Positions 18,322 to 27,536 of a stretch of 54,283 nt of DNA are shown in pieces. Both the position numbers and the translations under genes were made by a program. Source of the DNA: Candidatus Bathyarchaeota archaeon. Lineage in GTDB: Archaea > Thermoproteota > Bathyarchaeia > Bathyarchaeales > UBA233. The number at the start of each line of letters is the position of its first letter. The stretch's first letter is position 1. The notes beneath the pieces are model-generated. The model saw only the letters and a list, made by a program, of their open reading frames with translations, did no database searches and was not told where the DNA came from. The DNA is taken from positions 1-54,283 of the forward strand of contig JANXEP010000053.1 in assembly GCA_025057795.1 (NCBI GenBank), in the 5' to 3' direction.

Positions 18322-19710
18322 TTGAAGGCAATGCGTAGCGAAAAAGAGAGGCTCAGAACCCTAAAGGTTTCGTTTGCCGCCATATGCAGCGTTGTTGTTG
18401 TAGAAGTTGCCTCGGGTTTCGCTGTTGGAAGTTTAGCCATTTTAAGCGACGGGGCTCATGCGCTGTTTGACGCTTTGGCTATGCTTATTCTTTTAGTGGC
18501 AACGAAAGCCTCTCTAAAACCTCCAGATGAAGAGCACATGTATGGACACGAGAAAATAGAGCCTTTAGGCGGGCTCGCCGGCGGGATCATACTCCTTGGC
18601 ACAGGCTTCTTTTTGATGATAGAGTCAGTTTTGAGACTTTTAAGGAAGGAGTTCTTTATAGTCAAGGAGCTGGAGTTTGCAGGCTTTGCAGCTATAGCCT
18701 ACACATTTTGCATCGATATTTTGAGGGTTAGAGTGTTGCATGGAGCACATAAAGAAAGCGTCACTGTCCAAGCAGGCTTCTACCATGCTTTGGCAGATTT
18801 AGGTTCAACGTTCATTGCTCTCTTGGGGTTCGGATTAGCCACGCTGGGTTTTTCTTTCTCAGACGCTTTAGCCTCTCTAGTTTTAAGCGCTGCAATAACC
18901 TACTTAAGCATGAAGCTTGTTTGGACAAGCGGAATGGAGCTAAGCGACGCAGTTTCAAAAGATGTGGCGGGAAAAATCAGAAAGGAAATTACGTTATCGG
19001 AAGGAGTTTCAAGGGTTGAAAGTCTAAGAGTTAGGAGGGCTGGATCCAAAACATTCGTTGAAGCTACCATCCAAGTTCCGAATTATTTGGGTTTTGAAGA
19101 GTCTCACGCGTTAGCCTCAAAAATAGAGGAAAAACTAAAACGTTTATTAAGAAACGCCGAAGTTGTAATTCACGTTGAACCTTTTGAAAAGGAGATGATG
19201 ACGGAAAAACTTGTGGAAAAATTGGCAATGGAAGTTGAAGGCGTGAAAGAAGCCCACGAAGTAAACGCTGTTTATGCGCATGGCAAGTTATACATAACGC
19301 TTCACGCAGACGTTGACCCTGCATTGTCAGTTATAGAAGCTCACAAATTGGCTGAGGAAATAGAAAAGAAGTTAAAAGGGAAACTAGGCAACATTGGAAA
19401 CATAACTGTTCACATAGAGCCCTTTGACGGTAGACTCCAGAGGGGGCCATCTGCCGATGAGGAAGAAATTCAGCGGACAATTTATAAGACTGCAGAAAGT
19501 TTCCAACAAATCTTCAGAGTGGAAAGGATAATAACTTATGTTGTCAGCGGAAAACGTTACATAAACATAGACTGCTGTTTCAAGGGTCAAATCTCAATAG
19601 AAGAAGCCCATAAAATCGCGTCAAAGATTGAGAACAACGTAAAAAGAAGGTTTAAAGAAACCGTTGTTACCGTGCACATGGAGCCAAAAAAGGAGGAAAA
19701 TACGCCTTAG
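18322..19710 (+). CDS. Cation diffusion facilitator transporter with three C-terminal domains
   Basis: A 462-residue CDF protein; a normal one has about 300. The membrane part (residues 1-210) holds the metal-site motifs SDGAHALFD (TM2) and HALADLGS (TM5). It is followed by three tandem copies of the ferredoxin-like cytoplasmic dimerisation domain, ending in VVIHVEPFEKE, ITVHIEPFDGR and VVTVHMEPKKEE at about residues 290, 376 and 457. Each copy has the same order of helix, strands and EAHKLA/EESHALA helix. It exports Zn2+, Fe2+ or Mn2+. TTG start; ATG at 18331 is the alternative. It overlaps the convergent beta-propeller gene by 4 bases. Confidence 0.9.
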   Translation: MKAMRSEKERLRTLKVSFAAICSVVVVEVASGFAVGSLAILSDGAHALFDALAMLILLVATKASLKPPDEEHMYGHEKIEPLGGLAGGIILLGTGFFLMIESVLRLLRKEFFIVKELEFAGFAAIAYTFCIDILRVRVLHGAHKESVTVQAGFYHALADLGSTFIALLGFGLATLGFSFSDALASLVLSAAITYLSMKLVWTSGMELSDAVSKDVAGKIRKEITLSEGVSRVESLRVRRAGSKTFVEATIQVPNYLGFEESHALASKIEEKLKRLLRNAEVVIHVEPFEKEMMTEKLVEKLAMEVEGVKEAHEVNAVYAHGKLYITLHADVDPALSVIEAHKLAEEIEKKLKGKLGNIGNITVHIEPFDGRLQRGPSADEEEIQRTIYKTAESFQQIFRVERIITYVVSGKRYINIDCCFKGQISIEEAHKIASKIENNVKRRFKETVVTVHMEPKKEENTP

Positions 19711-21512
19711 GGAAAGACTATTTGCTTTATCAGTGAAAGATCCTCTAGGCTGTTCATTTTCACTCCCTTCTCAGACACTGTGTATAGGGTTTTCTCAATG
19801 TAAAGAGCCCTCTTCACCCAATAGGTGGAATCCCATTGGTCAGCGCCAACTTCTTGATGCGTTATGGTTCCCCTCAAAGTAAGACTGTAGCTGGAGGCGA
19901 TTCTGAAGACGTAGGCTCCTTGCCAAGTAGAACCTCTATCGTAATGGGTTATCGCCACTGGTATGACTAGCAGTTCTTTTTCTTTACTGAAGAGAAACGC
20001 CTTATGATCTTCTAAAACAAGGGTTGTGGACCAGTCTCCAGGAACGGTGTACTTGTCTATTTCAGTGGGGCTGCTAACGTTGCCTACGTCAAATATTGAT
20101 ATTTTCACGGCATTGTTTTCATTTATACCTATGCCTATCAAGTGATCTTCGTCGTATGGATGCAGGTACCGGGTAAACCCTGGAATTTTCAAGTAGCCCA
20201 AAATCTTCGGGGCTGTTGGATCTTGAACGTCTATCACGAAGAACGGGTCTTTACGCATGACTGAAGTTGTTAGATAGCAGCGTCCTCCGATAAACCGGGC
20301 TGAGTCTATGACTTCATCTGGTGCAATGTCGGTTAAGCTTCCAACGATGCGCAAGTCCATGTCTAAAACGTAAATGTTGTTTTGGGTTTTTTCATCCTTC
20401 CACGTTGTGGTTGCTATTCTGAAGTAGTTGTTGTATTCATCCATGGAAAACTGGTTTAGCTCGTGCCCGGGCACGATGCCTTTGGCCTCTGGAGTCATGT
20501 TTTTCCCGTCTATTTTCACTTTATATATTGATGTTTGTCCGTCAAACTCGTGGAACGTTATGTAAATGTTGTTTGTTGAGACGTAAAGGTTGCTTGTTCC
20601 TCCCATCATAATCGTTAAAGTTTCAGGCTCCTCGTTGTCGTTTGCCATGTTCACGGCAACAACGCTTGTGTACGCATAATACTCGTCTGTAGCGTTTGCG
20701 TAATAGATTTTGGAGGGGTCAATTTCCTTTAATCCCTTTTCATAGTATATTTTTGGAAGAATGACGGTGTCATAGATTACGTAGGCTGGTTGGCTTATAA
20801 CTGCATACACGTAGTCGCCTATCATTCTCGAGTTGAAATATCCGCCACTCATTGTGAAGTTTCTCTTCAATGTGGGGTTTGCCTTGTTCGAGACGTCATA
20901 AACATACACGAAGGTTTTAACGTCTGTGTAAAAGTATGCGTAAAAATATCGCACTGGAGGGAGAGCGTATTTGCTTCCTAGAACCGCTATTTTGCTACCG
21001 TCGGCACTTACGAAGATTCCATAGGGATAGACATTGTCGCCGAATGTTATTTTAGAATTTAACTCTGCCTCTTCAGGTGGATAGGCTTTCAGAATGAGGA
21101 TGCTTCTGTTGGCTATCACATAAATGTATTCTCCGTCGGTCTTCACCACATCTGCCTCGTCAACACCAACCACTTGAACGTTTGTGATTGAGTAATCGCC
21201 GCCAGCTTTAGGTTCAGGAGTTGTTGGTGCAGGAGCAGGTACTGGAAGCGTTTCACCCCACCTTAAGGCTGTGTCCCAATAAAATGGGAAAGCTCCTTGA
21301 GTTTTCGTAAGGAAACTTCTAAGTTCCTCGTGGGATGAGAAAGTCTTTAGGAATTTTGGCGAAGGCCGAGGGGAGGGCTCAACGGCTGTTTGGGTTTCTG
21401 TGGGTACTGCTGCAAAGTTATAGCATAATGTGCCTAGCACTATGGCTGTTAGAACTGCGGCCATCCCATATATCTGCGCGCGCCTCTTAATTTCCCTCTG
21501 CATTGCTTTCAC
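19707..21512 (-). CDS. Secreted or membrane-anchored beta-propeller protein
   Basis: A 601-residue protein with an N-terminal hydrophobic segment (MAAVLTAIVLGTLCYNFAAV, about residues 17-36) acting as signal or anchor, a Pro-rich linker (VPAPAPTTPEPKAGG), and then VVGVDEADVVKTDGEYIYV, a hallmark of the Beta_propel family (COG4880). Repeated short strands with aromatic and Gly-Asp turns make up the rest. It is probably extracellular and anchored in the membrane. Members have no established activity. Upstream on the same strand is an HTH protein with membrane spans, which might regulate it. Confidence 0.85.
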   Translation of the reverse strand: MKAMQREIKRRAQIYGMAAVLTAIVLGTLCYNFAAVPTETQTAVEPSPRPSPKFLKTFSSHEELRSFLTKTQGAFPFYWDTALRWGETLPVPAPAPTTPEPKAGGDYSITNVQVVGVDEADVVKTDGEYIYVIANRSILILKAYPPEEAELNSKITFGDNVYPYGIFVSADGSKIAVLGSKYALPPVRYFYAYFYTDVKTFVYVYDVSNKANPTLKRNFTMSGGYFNSRMIGDYVYAVISQPAYVIYDTVILPKIYYEKGLKEIDPSKIYYANATDEYYAYTSVVAVNMANDNEEPETLTIMMGGTSNLYVSTNNIYITFHEFDGQTSIYKVKIDGKNMTPEAKGIVPGHELNQFSMDEYNNYFRIATTTWKDEKTQNNIYVLDMDLRIVGSLTDIAPDEVIDSARFIGGRCYLTTSVMRKDPFFVIDVQDPTAPKILGYLKIPGFTRYLHPYDEDHLIGIGINENNAVKISIFDVGNVSSPTEIDKYTVPGDWSTTLVLEDHKAFLFSKEKELLVIPVAITHYDRGSTWQGAYVFRIASSYSLTLRGTITHQEVGADQWDSTYWVKRALYIEKTLYTVSEKGVKMNSLEDLSLIKQIVFP

Positions 21513-21575
21513 CTATGCTGTTAAGTTTCATTCTCCCTTATTTTATCCTAATTTTTAGTACAACCCGTTCAGCAA

Positions 21576-22022
21576 CTAGAACGGTTTAAGAGACCAAACG
21601 CGCACCGTTTCGTACCAGAATATTGCTGATACAACTGCTCCAAAAATGATGATAAACAAGTTTTCCCGTGTAAAGATCTGCATAAACCATAGGATGTAAA
21701 TTAAATAGAGGGTTGTGGAGAAGACTGCGTAAAAGAAGTATCTTGGAAAGAGAAGTCTGCCCAGCTTAATAAAGTGGCGTAGCACACCAATCTTAACCTC
21801 GCCGACCAGAAAATAGTGGCCGCCCACTTCCTGCTTCTGAACCAACCCTATTTCGCGAAGCTGTTCAAGATGATGCTGTGCTATGCTTGGACTGCTGAAA
21901 TGAAGGGCTTTTTGAACTTCACGAACACTCATGGGGCGGCCGTTTTTTAGAAGAAGCCAATAAACCTTCCATGCTTTGCCGCGAAGGGCATATTCAAGCT
22001 CGTACTCGTCTTCAGCATTCAA
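21576..22022 (-). CDS. Membrane-associated winged-helix transcription regulator
   Basis: A 148-residue protein. Residues 1-80 form an ArsR/MarR-like winged helix (GKAWKVYWLLLKNGRPMSVR, then HFSSPSIAQHHLEQLREIGLV as the recognition helix and a GGHYFLVGE wing). Residues 95-140 contain two membrane spans (FFYAVFSTTLYLIYILWF and FIIIFGAVVSAIFWYETVRV). Such one-component membrane regulators are common in archaea. It precedes the beta-propeller gene by about 60 bases and could control it. The signal sensed is unknown. Confidence 0.8.
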   Translation of the reverse strand: MNAEDEYELEYALRGKAWKVYWLLLKNGRPMSVREVQKALHFSSPSIAQHHLEQLREIGLVQKQEVGGHYFLVGEVKIGVLRHFIKLGRLLFPRYFFYAVFSTTLYLIYILWFMQIFTRENLFIIIFGAVVSAIFWYETVRVWSLKPF

Positions 22023-22108
22023 TTACAACTCACTTCTCATTGAAGTATATTTAAAACGCCTTTTATAATTCCAACTTTTAGAACAGCTACAAATATGTTT
22101 AATACCCT

Positions 22109-22969
22109 TCAAGCTATGCTTCCCGCCACAAACGCTATTAGCCCCACGAGGAACCACGCCAAAACATGATTCTTCACTTTTCTAGCGTTTTCCCGCGAAT
22201 AATCCCTCAAAAGCGTAACTGAAGAGGCTAAAAGCCCCACATCGGTTACAGCTACTGGAGGAACAAACCATATGGTGACCAGATTCAGAAACAGCGGAAG
22301 CGGAGTTAACGCCACCGCAAGCAAATAGAAGATCGCCGCTGCAAATGCAGCCTTCCGTTCGCCGTAACGCACAGCCAGAGTCTTCACGTTCTGCATTTTG
22401 TCTCCTTGAACGTCAACAATTCCTTTAGTTATCTCTCTGCCAGTGTTTGAAAAGAAAACCATCAAAACAAAAATCCAAATCTTAAGCCTAATCTCGTTGG
22501 CTACTGCTAGGCTTCCGAAAACAAATGGAGCTGAAACGCATGCGCTGACTAAAAAGTTTCCAAAAAGGCCTGTTCTTTTCCCCGCAGTGACATAAGCCAC
22601 AGAAACAATCCAAAATATTAGGGCTGTTAAAAAGCAAGAAACTGCGGCAGGGCTCGTTAGAAATGCTGCTGCCAAGCCCAATGCCGTTAATAAAAAAGCG
22701 AATATCAACGCTTCCTTAGGCTTTATTAGGCCGCTTGGAATCGGCCGGCTGGGCTCGTTTACAGCGTCTATTTCCCTATCATAATAGTCGTTTATAACCA
22801 TAGAAGCTGCTGTAAGTAAAAAACCTGTGAAAAACCCGAAAATTAAAGCTTGCAAGTGAACCCTTAAAAGGTTTGAGTTTGCAAGGGCGGCTCCAACCAG
22901 AACCGCAAAACCCATCATTAAACAGTTTACGGGGCGCATTATGTGTATGAAACTAGCAAAGCGGTTCAT
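22109..22969 (-). CDS. Digeranylgeranylglyceryl phosphate synthase (UbiA family)
   Basis: A 286-residue, nine-span prenyltransferase. The first Asp-rich motif NDYYDREIDAVNEPSRPIPSG is the archaeal DGGGP-synthase form, and the second is around DVQGDKMQNVKTLAVRYG. It attaches the second geranylgeranyl chain to sn-glycerol-1-phosphate in archaeal ether-lipid synthesis, in the membrane. The length is typical. It is transcribed away from the nucleotidyltransferase gene, with about 110 bases between. Confidence 0.92.
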   Translation of the reverse strand: MNRFASFIHIMRPVNCLMMGFAVLVGAALANSNLLRVHLQALIFGFFTGFLLTAASMVINDYYDREIDAVNEPSRPIPSGLIKPKEALIFAFLLTALGLAAAFLTSPAAVSCFLTALIFWIVSVAYVTAGKRTGLFGNFLVSACVSAPFVFGSLAVANEIRLKIWIFVLMVFFSNTGREITKGIVDVQGDKMQNVKTLAVRYGERKAAFAAAIFYLLAVALTPLPLFLNLVTIWFVPPVAVTDVGLLASSVTLLRDYSRENARKVKNHVLAWFLVGLIAFVAGSIA

Positions 22970-23082
22970 GCGACTTCAAACCTTTGCACTAAAATAGGTT
23001 TGTTTCCGTTATAAAATTCGCGTTTTGTTGAAAAGTTTATACGTTTAACATGGATAAAACTTGCAACGGCAGGTGAGCCTTT

Positions 23083-24354
23083 TTGCGCCATAACTATGAA
23101 CCAGAAAAGCTAATGGTGATAATCCCCGTTGGGGGAAAAGCAACGCGACTTCTGCCGCTAACAGCTGAAACCAGTAAGGCTTGTTTGCGGTTATTAAATA
23201 GGCCGCTAATAGAGTTTTCACTTTTGTCCCTTGCAAGTCAAGGAATTAAAAACTTCATTTTCGGCGTTAAAGGCTACACAAATTACAGAGATTTACATGA
23301 CTATTTTGAATCCGGCTATGGATTCTCAGCACGCTACGGCATAAGCCCCCGCGTCCACATAAAATACCAGCCGAACATTGACGACTTGGGAAGCGCTGAC
23401 TCCGCAAGAATAAACATGGAATACTATAACGTGAAGAATCATGTTTTTGCGGTACAAGGCGACAATATTTTTGAAGTAGACCTAAAAGAGTTTATGGAAT
23501 TTCACCGCGAGAAGGGGGCCGTCATAACAATTGCCTTGAGAGAGGTTGAAGATGTTGAGGGTTTTGGAATAGCCGACATGAGTAAGGATAACAGAATCCT
23601 CAAATTTGTTGAAAAACCAACGCCTAAAGAGGCTCCTTCAAACCTTGCCAACACCGGCCTCTACATGGTTTCACCAGAGATAAGAAAAATATTCAAGGAA
23701 AAGGGCGTTAAGCAGCTTATGAAAGAAAGAAAACGCTTAGACTTTGGATATGACTTTATTCCCTACGTAATAAGCACGGGAAGACCTGTGTACGGATACG
23801 TTTTAAAGGGATGCTGGTATGACGTGGGCACTCCTAAGCGTTATTTAGAAGCCATGAAGGATATGCTTAGAGGAAAGTTTTCTTCACTAAGGGATTTTGG
23901 GGGAAAAATAGAGGGAGACCTAAGAGTATGGGTTCAGGGCGAAAGTTCTGAATCCTTAAGGCGGAGAAGGGAAATTATACGTAAAATAAAGCAGGGGAAG
24001 ATAGAGGTCGAGGGGTCTGTTCTGATTGGAAGGCACTGCAAAATAGGTGATGGAGTGAGAATTGTAAACTCATGCATAGACAATTATACAAGGATAGGAA
24101 ACGGTGTTGTGATAGAAAATTCTGCAGTTATGGATAGGACGATAATCAGGGACAATGCGGAGATAAAAGATAGCATTATAGGAAGACATGTGATTATATG
24201 TTCAAGCAAACAAAAACCAACAAAAATAAGTTCAATCTCAGTTGTAGCCGACGATGTTACAATCGCAGAGGGCTGCATATTAACGGCGGCAAAAATTTAT
24301 CCCCACCAGCGTGTAACGGGGACACTTGAAAACCAAACCCTAATGCCTAAATGA
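23083..24354 (+). CDS. Sugar-phosphate nucleotidyltransferase
   Basis: A 423-residue protein, TTG start. The N-terminal nucleotidyltransferase domain opens with IIPVGGKATRLLPLT (the usual GGxGTRL becomes GGKATRL) and has the uridylyl/thymidylyl site VEKPTPKEAPSNLANTGLY and the product-binding GCWYDVGTPKRYLEA. The C-terminal ~130 residues are hexapeptide repeats (VLIGRHCKIGDGVRIVNSCI and following), a left-handed beta helix. It makes an NDP-sugar, probably for glycans or N-glycosylation; the base and sugar cannot be told. Confidence 0.88.
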   Translation: MRHNYEPEKLMVIIPVGGKATRLLPLTAETSKACLRLLNRPLIEFSLLSLASQGIKNFIFGVKGYTNYRDLHDYFESGYGFSARYGISPRVHIKYQPNIDDLGSADSARINMEYYNVKNHVFAVQGDNIFEVDLKEFMEFHREKGAVITIALREVEDVEGFGIADMSKDNRILKFVEKPTPKEAPSNLANTGLYMVSPEIRKIFKEKGVKQLMKERKRLDFGYDFIPYVISTGRPVYGYVLKGCWYDVGTPKRYLEAMKDMLRGKFSSLRDFGGKIEGDLRVWVQGESSESLRRRREIIRKIKQGKIEVEGSVLIGRHCKIGDGVRIVNSCIDNYTRIGNGVVIENSAVMDRTIIRDNAEIKDSIIGRHVIICSSKQKPTKISSISVVADDVTIAEGCILTAAKIYPHQRVTGTLENQTLMPK

Positions 24355-24378
24355 AAACCAGAAAAGGCTTTTCAGCGT

Positions 24379-24936
24379 TTACGCTTTAAACCACTTAAAA
24401 ATCAAGTATCTTATCGTCCCTGCTTTTAAGTCTGGAAGAGCTATTATGAACCGTTTCCGCACTGTTGTTGCAAGTCTTCCAGTCTTCACAATCTCTGTAG
24501 CAGTTATTTCCGCTTCAGCCCTTTTAACTGAAACCATGTAAGGCGCATGTTCCAATCCTGGTCCAAACTTGTAAACTGCAAAGTCGCATCCAAACTTTAT
24601 TCCAGGAGTGACAACAAAGCCTTTGTCGCGTAGGTCGCGGTAAACAGCATATTTCTCTGCGAACTCTTCATATAGCGTTTTAGCTTTCTGCCGCAATTTT
24701 TTAAGGCTTACTTTCCTCTTTTCAGCTCCCTCGTAAACGCTTATGATTCCCTTTTCGGTTAAATATACTCCCTCCATTAAATCGAGGATTAATGGAACAT
24801 TAAATTCTGGAACTTTGGGTTTGGGGATTCCAAGGGGTTTTCCGTAAAACCCCATTTTGTAAAGTTCGGAACCTTTCTTTGGATTCCACACAACAAGGAA
24901 GTTTTCAATAAGCTCCACTGGTATTTTGCGAGGCAT
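24379..24936 (-). CDS. endA: tRNA-splicing endonuclease EndA
   Basis: A 185-residue one-domain subunit, close to the length of homotetrameric or catalytic alpha-type archaeal EndA. The catalytic triad is Tyr122 (FAVYKFGPG), His130 (GLEHAPY) and Lys161 (TVRKRFIIAL). It cuts both strands at bulge-helix-bulge motifs in pre-tRNA. It is directly relevant to the unusual intron predicted in tRNA-Thr of this window: relaxed motifs normally need a heterotetrameric enzyme or a specificity loop. Whether this one has such a loop is not clear by eye. It follows the PhoU-like gene by 11 bases. Confidence 0.92.
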   Translation of the reverse strand: MPRKIPVELIENFLVVWNPKKGSELYKMGFYGKPLGIPKPKVPEFNVPLILDLMEGVYLTEKGIISVYEGAEKRKVSLKKLRQKAKTLYEEFAEKYAVYRDLRDKGFVVTPGIKFGCDFAVYKFGPGLEHAPYMVSVKRAEAEITATEIVKTGRLATTVRKRFIIALPDLKAGTIRYLIFKWFKA

Positions 24937-24947
24937 CTATTTTGCCT

Positions 24948-25607
24948 CTACATTATGAAGGATAAGACTCTTGCGGCGTCTGCGGCGTCTTCGGCTTTAT
25001 CCGCGGAATCCTCTAAAAGTTGTAAAATGTCCCTTAAAAGCAGCAGTGCTGGAATTTCAAGTTTGCTGTTGAGTAGTTTTATGTCGAGGTTGCGGTATAA
25101 CTCGTCCACTGCTTGTTCAGCCACCTCCACCTCACCAGCCTTCTCTAAGGCTTTCGCTGAACCATAACTTAAAACCATCACAACCTCCCTAAGCTTGAGC
25201 ACGGTTTCCAGCATGGATTCTGAAAGCTTTAGCAGGTCTTCTTTTATGTTCGCCGGAACTTTCCACTCGTGCTCCATTAATTGTATGACGCGGAAGGCTA
25301 TTCCCTCCGCGAAGTCGGCAATTTCGCCGGTCAAGTTTGTGAATCTGAGGAAGTCCTCCCTGCTTAGGAGTATAGCCCCTATCTCAGCAAGCTCCTGTGA
25401 AACCAGTCGTCTTGCATTGTCAACGTCGGCTTCGCCTACCTTAATTTCGTTGTAGAGCTGCCTCGCCTTCGCCTTATCATTTTTTATGAAGTGTTCAATT
25501 AGCTGGGGTACTTTTCGAGTCAAGTCTAATACCTTTCTTAGGTGTTCTTGGCAAGCGCTTAAGGCTCTGTGTTTAACGCGTTCTTCCGTCTCTGTTGGAA
25601 GCACCAA
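24948..25607 (-). CDS. PhoU-like DUF47 family protein
   Basis: A 219-residue all-helical protein of the DUF47/TIGR00153 family. It has repeated acidic helices such as LTGEIADFAEGIAFRVIQLME and ILQLLEDSADKAEDAADAARVL, with the E/DxxxD pattern seen in PhoU metal-binding helices. Members usually sit beside Pit-type phosphate transporters, but here the neighbours are GlyRS and EndA. It may control phosphate or metal uptake from another locus. Start at the ATG of MVLPTETEER. Confidence 0.85.
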   Translation of the reverse strand: MVLPTETEERVKHRALSACQEHLRKVLDLTRKVPQLIEHFIKNDKAKARQLYNEIKVGEADVDNARRLVSQELAEIGAILLSREDFLRFTNLTGEIADFAEGIAFRVIQLMEHEWKVPANIKEDLLKLSESMLETVLKLREVVMVLSYGSAKALEKAGEVEVAEQAVDELYRNLDIKLLNSKLEIPALLLLRDILQLLEDSADKAEDAADAARVLSFIM

Positions 25608-25688
25608 ACTTATTCCCGCCGCAAAATCGGCGTAGTTTTTTCCACATTCTATGTGTAGAAAATATTAAAAAAGCTAACGAAAAGAAAA

Positions 25689-27434
25689 TCAGACGGGTTT
25701 ACCTAGATCCTCAAAATCGATCTTTTTGCTAAAGTACTTGTTCAAAAGCTCTGCCAGAGCGCTAATTTGGGTTCTCACCTGTCTCCATGTGTCGCGGTCG
25801 CGGATGGTTACGGTTTCGTTTTTAAGGGTTTCATAGTCAACAGTTATTCCTAAAGGTATGCCAGCCTCATCGGCTCTGGCATATCGCCTGCCAATGGAGC
25901 CAGCCTCATCGTACTCCACGCTAAAGCCCTCATTAATTAGCATGTTGTACAGCTGCATGGCTTTTTCAGGCAAGCCATCCTTGCTCACGAGGGGATAAAC
26001 CCCAACTTGTACGGGTGCAATATCCCTTGGAAAACTCAGGATTACCCTATCGTCTTTTACGCGGTAAGCGTATTCAAGAGCAACATAGCACAGCCTGTCC
26101 GAGCCGAAACTGGGTTCGACAACGTGGGGTATAAAGCGCCTTCCAGTTTCTTTAACCCTCTCCTGAACAATCTCGACGTATTCAGGTAAAATTTTGTAGC
26201 TCCCAAGCATGTAGTACCCCTTTTCCCTCATAGATGCTTCCATCTCCTTCGGATCCGCCGCGAAGAGCATTTCTGCAATTTTTTGAGCTTCATCTTTGAA
26301 CACAGGCCCAAGCTTAGCCATTAAAGGCTTAACAAAAGTTTTTTCCTTTTCAACGGGCTTTTCATATTCCTTAAAAACCCTTGTGTCAACCCCGCTGAAC
26401 TGCATATGCCTTTTCAAATCATAGTCTGTTCTATACGCGTGACCAGAAACCTCAATCCAACCCCAGCGGTCAACGTAGACTTCTTGGTCAAAGCTTTGCC
26501 GTGAATAGTGGGCACGTTCCCAAGGAAGCTTTTCCATGAAACGCTGCTTTTCCGCTGGAACCCCCAAATCCACTAGAAGCCTTTTGGCCAAGGCCATGAA
26601 CGCAGCTTGCCAAGGAACTTTTATGTAACCCTTTTCAAGCGCCTCTTTAACGGTAACCTCAACAACTTCCTCTGAGCCTCTGAGCTTGTTTTCAGCCAAA
26701 ACCAGCCGCAATTTCTCGTTTTCCAAGTCCTTCAACACGAAGCATTGGGGATCCTCTGGGTCGAAGAAAAACTCAATGTCTATTATGGTGAATTCCCTAA
26801 GCCTTATCAAGCCCTGTCTCGGAGAAATTTCGTTTCTTAAGGCGTGGCCTATTTGCATCACGCCGAACGGAAGCTTCTCTCTAGCCATTTCATATAGGCG
26901 CCTAAACTCCACAAATATTCCTTGGGCTGCCTCTGGACGCCCATAACCAATAGCGTCAGAATAAGGTCCAATGGTTGTTGCAAACATTGTTAGGAAGTAC
27001 TTTGGCTCGCCGAGTTCCCCTCCGCAGTCTGGGCATCGAACCCCAAATTTTTCGATGCTTTCCCTAATCTCTTTCAAGCCCAGCTTCTCAGACTCTGACG
27101 CGCTCATCTTCACGGCTTCTTGAAGAAGATGGTCTGCACGAATCTTCCTCTTGCACTTTAGGCATTCCACCATAGGCTCTTTAAAGCTGTCAACGTGGCC
27201 TGAAGCCTCAAAAACTTTGCCGGGAGCTATAATCGGGCCTTCAATCTCCATAATTCCAAGCTTGTTCACGAAAACTTCCCTGACTTTGTCTTCAATTTTC
27301 CGTTTAAGTTTTGCGCCAAGATGCCCGTAGGTGACGAAGCCGCCGACGCCTCCATAAATCTCGTAGGACTGCCAGAAGAACCCTCTCCTTTTAGCCAACT
27401 CGCTGATCAGGGTAAATTTGTCTGGTTTTTCCAT
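25689..27434 (-). CDS. glyS: Glycyl-tRNA synthetase (alpha2 type)
   Basis: A 581-residue class II synthetase with the archaeal/eukaryotic architecture. The N-terminus is KRRGFFWQSYEIYGGVGGFVTYGHLGAKLK. Two CxxC pairs (ECLKCKRK and RCPDCGGE) form an inserted zinc knuckle. Motif 2 is around HALRNEISPRQGLIRLREF, and VEPSFGSDRLCYVALEY is motif 3. The C-terminal anticodon domain begins near PVQVGVYPLVSK. The ATG at 27434 is preferred to GTG 27452 because GGGGAAC lies just ahead. A TATA-like ACTATAAAA on the minus strand near 27485 supports it. Confidence 0.94.
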   Translation of the reverse strand: MEKPDKFTLISELAKRRGFFWQSYEIYGGVGGFVTYGHLGAKLKRKIEDKVREVFVNKLGIMEIEGPIIAPGKVFEASGHVDSFKEPMVECLKCKRKIRADHLLQEAVKMSASESEKLGLKEIRESIEKFGVRCPDCGGELGEPKYFLTMFATTIGPYSDAIGYGRPEAAQGIFVEFRRLYEMAREKLPFGVMQIGHALRNEISPRQGLIRLREFTIIDIEFFFDPEDPQCFVLKDLENEKLRLVLAENKLRGSEEVVEVTVKEALEKGYIKVPWQAAFMALAKRLLVDLGVPAEKQRFMEKLPWERAHYSRQSFDQEVYVDRWGWIEVSGHAYRTDYDLKRHMQFSGVDTRVFKEYEKPVEKEKTFVKPLMAKLGPVFKDEAQKIAEMLFAADPKEMEASMREKGYYMLGSYKILPEYVEIVQERVKETGRRFIPHVVEPSFGSDRLCYVALEYAYRVKDDRVILSFPRDIAPVQVGVYPLVSKDGLPEKAMQLYNMLINEGFSVEYDEAGSIGRRYARADEAGIPLGITVDYETLKNETVTIRDRDTWRQVRTQISALAELLNKYFSKKIDFEDLGKPV

Positions 27435-27536
27435 TTTGTTCCCCGTTTTCACATTTCCAAGTTTTGAAACCGTTGAAAGTTTTATAGTTTTCTCAATAAT
27501 AAAACTTTAAAAGAAGCCAAAATGCAAGGTTTGGAG

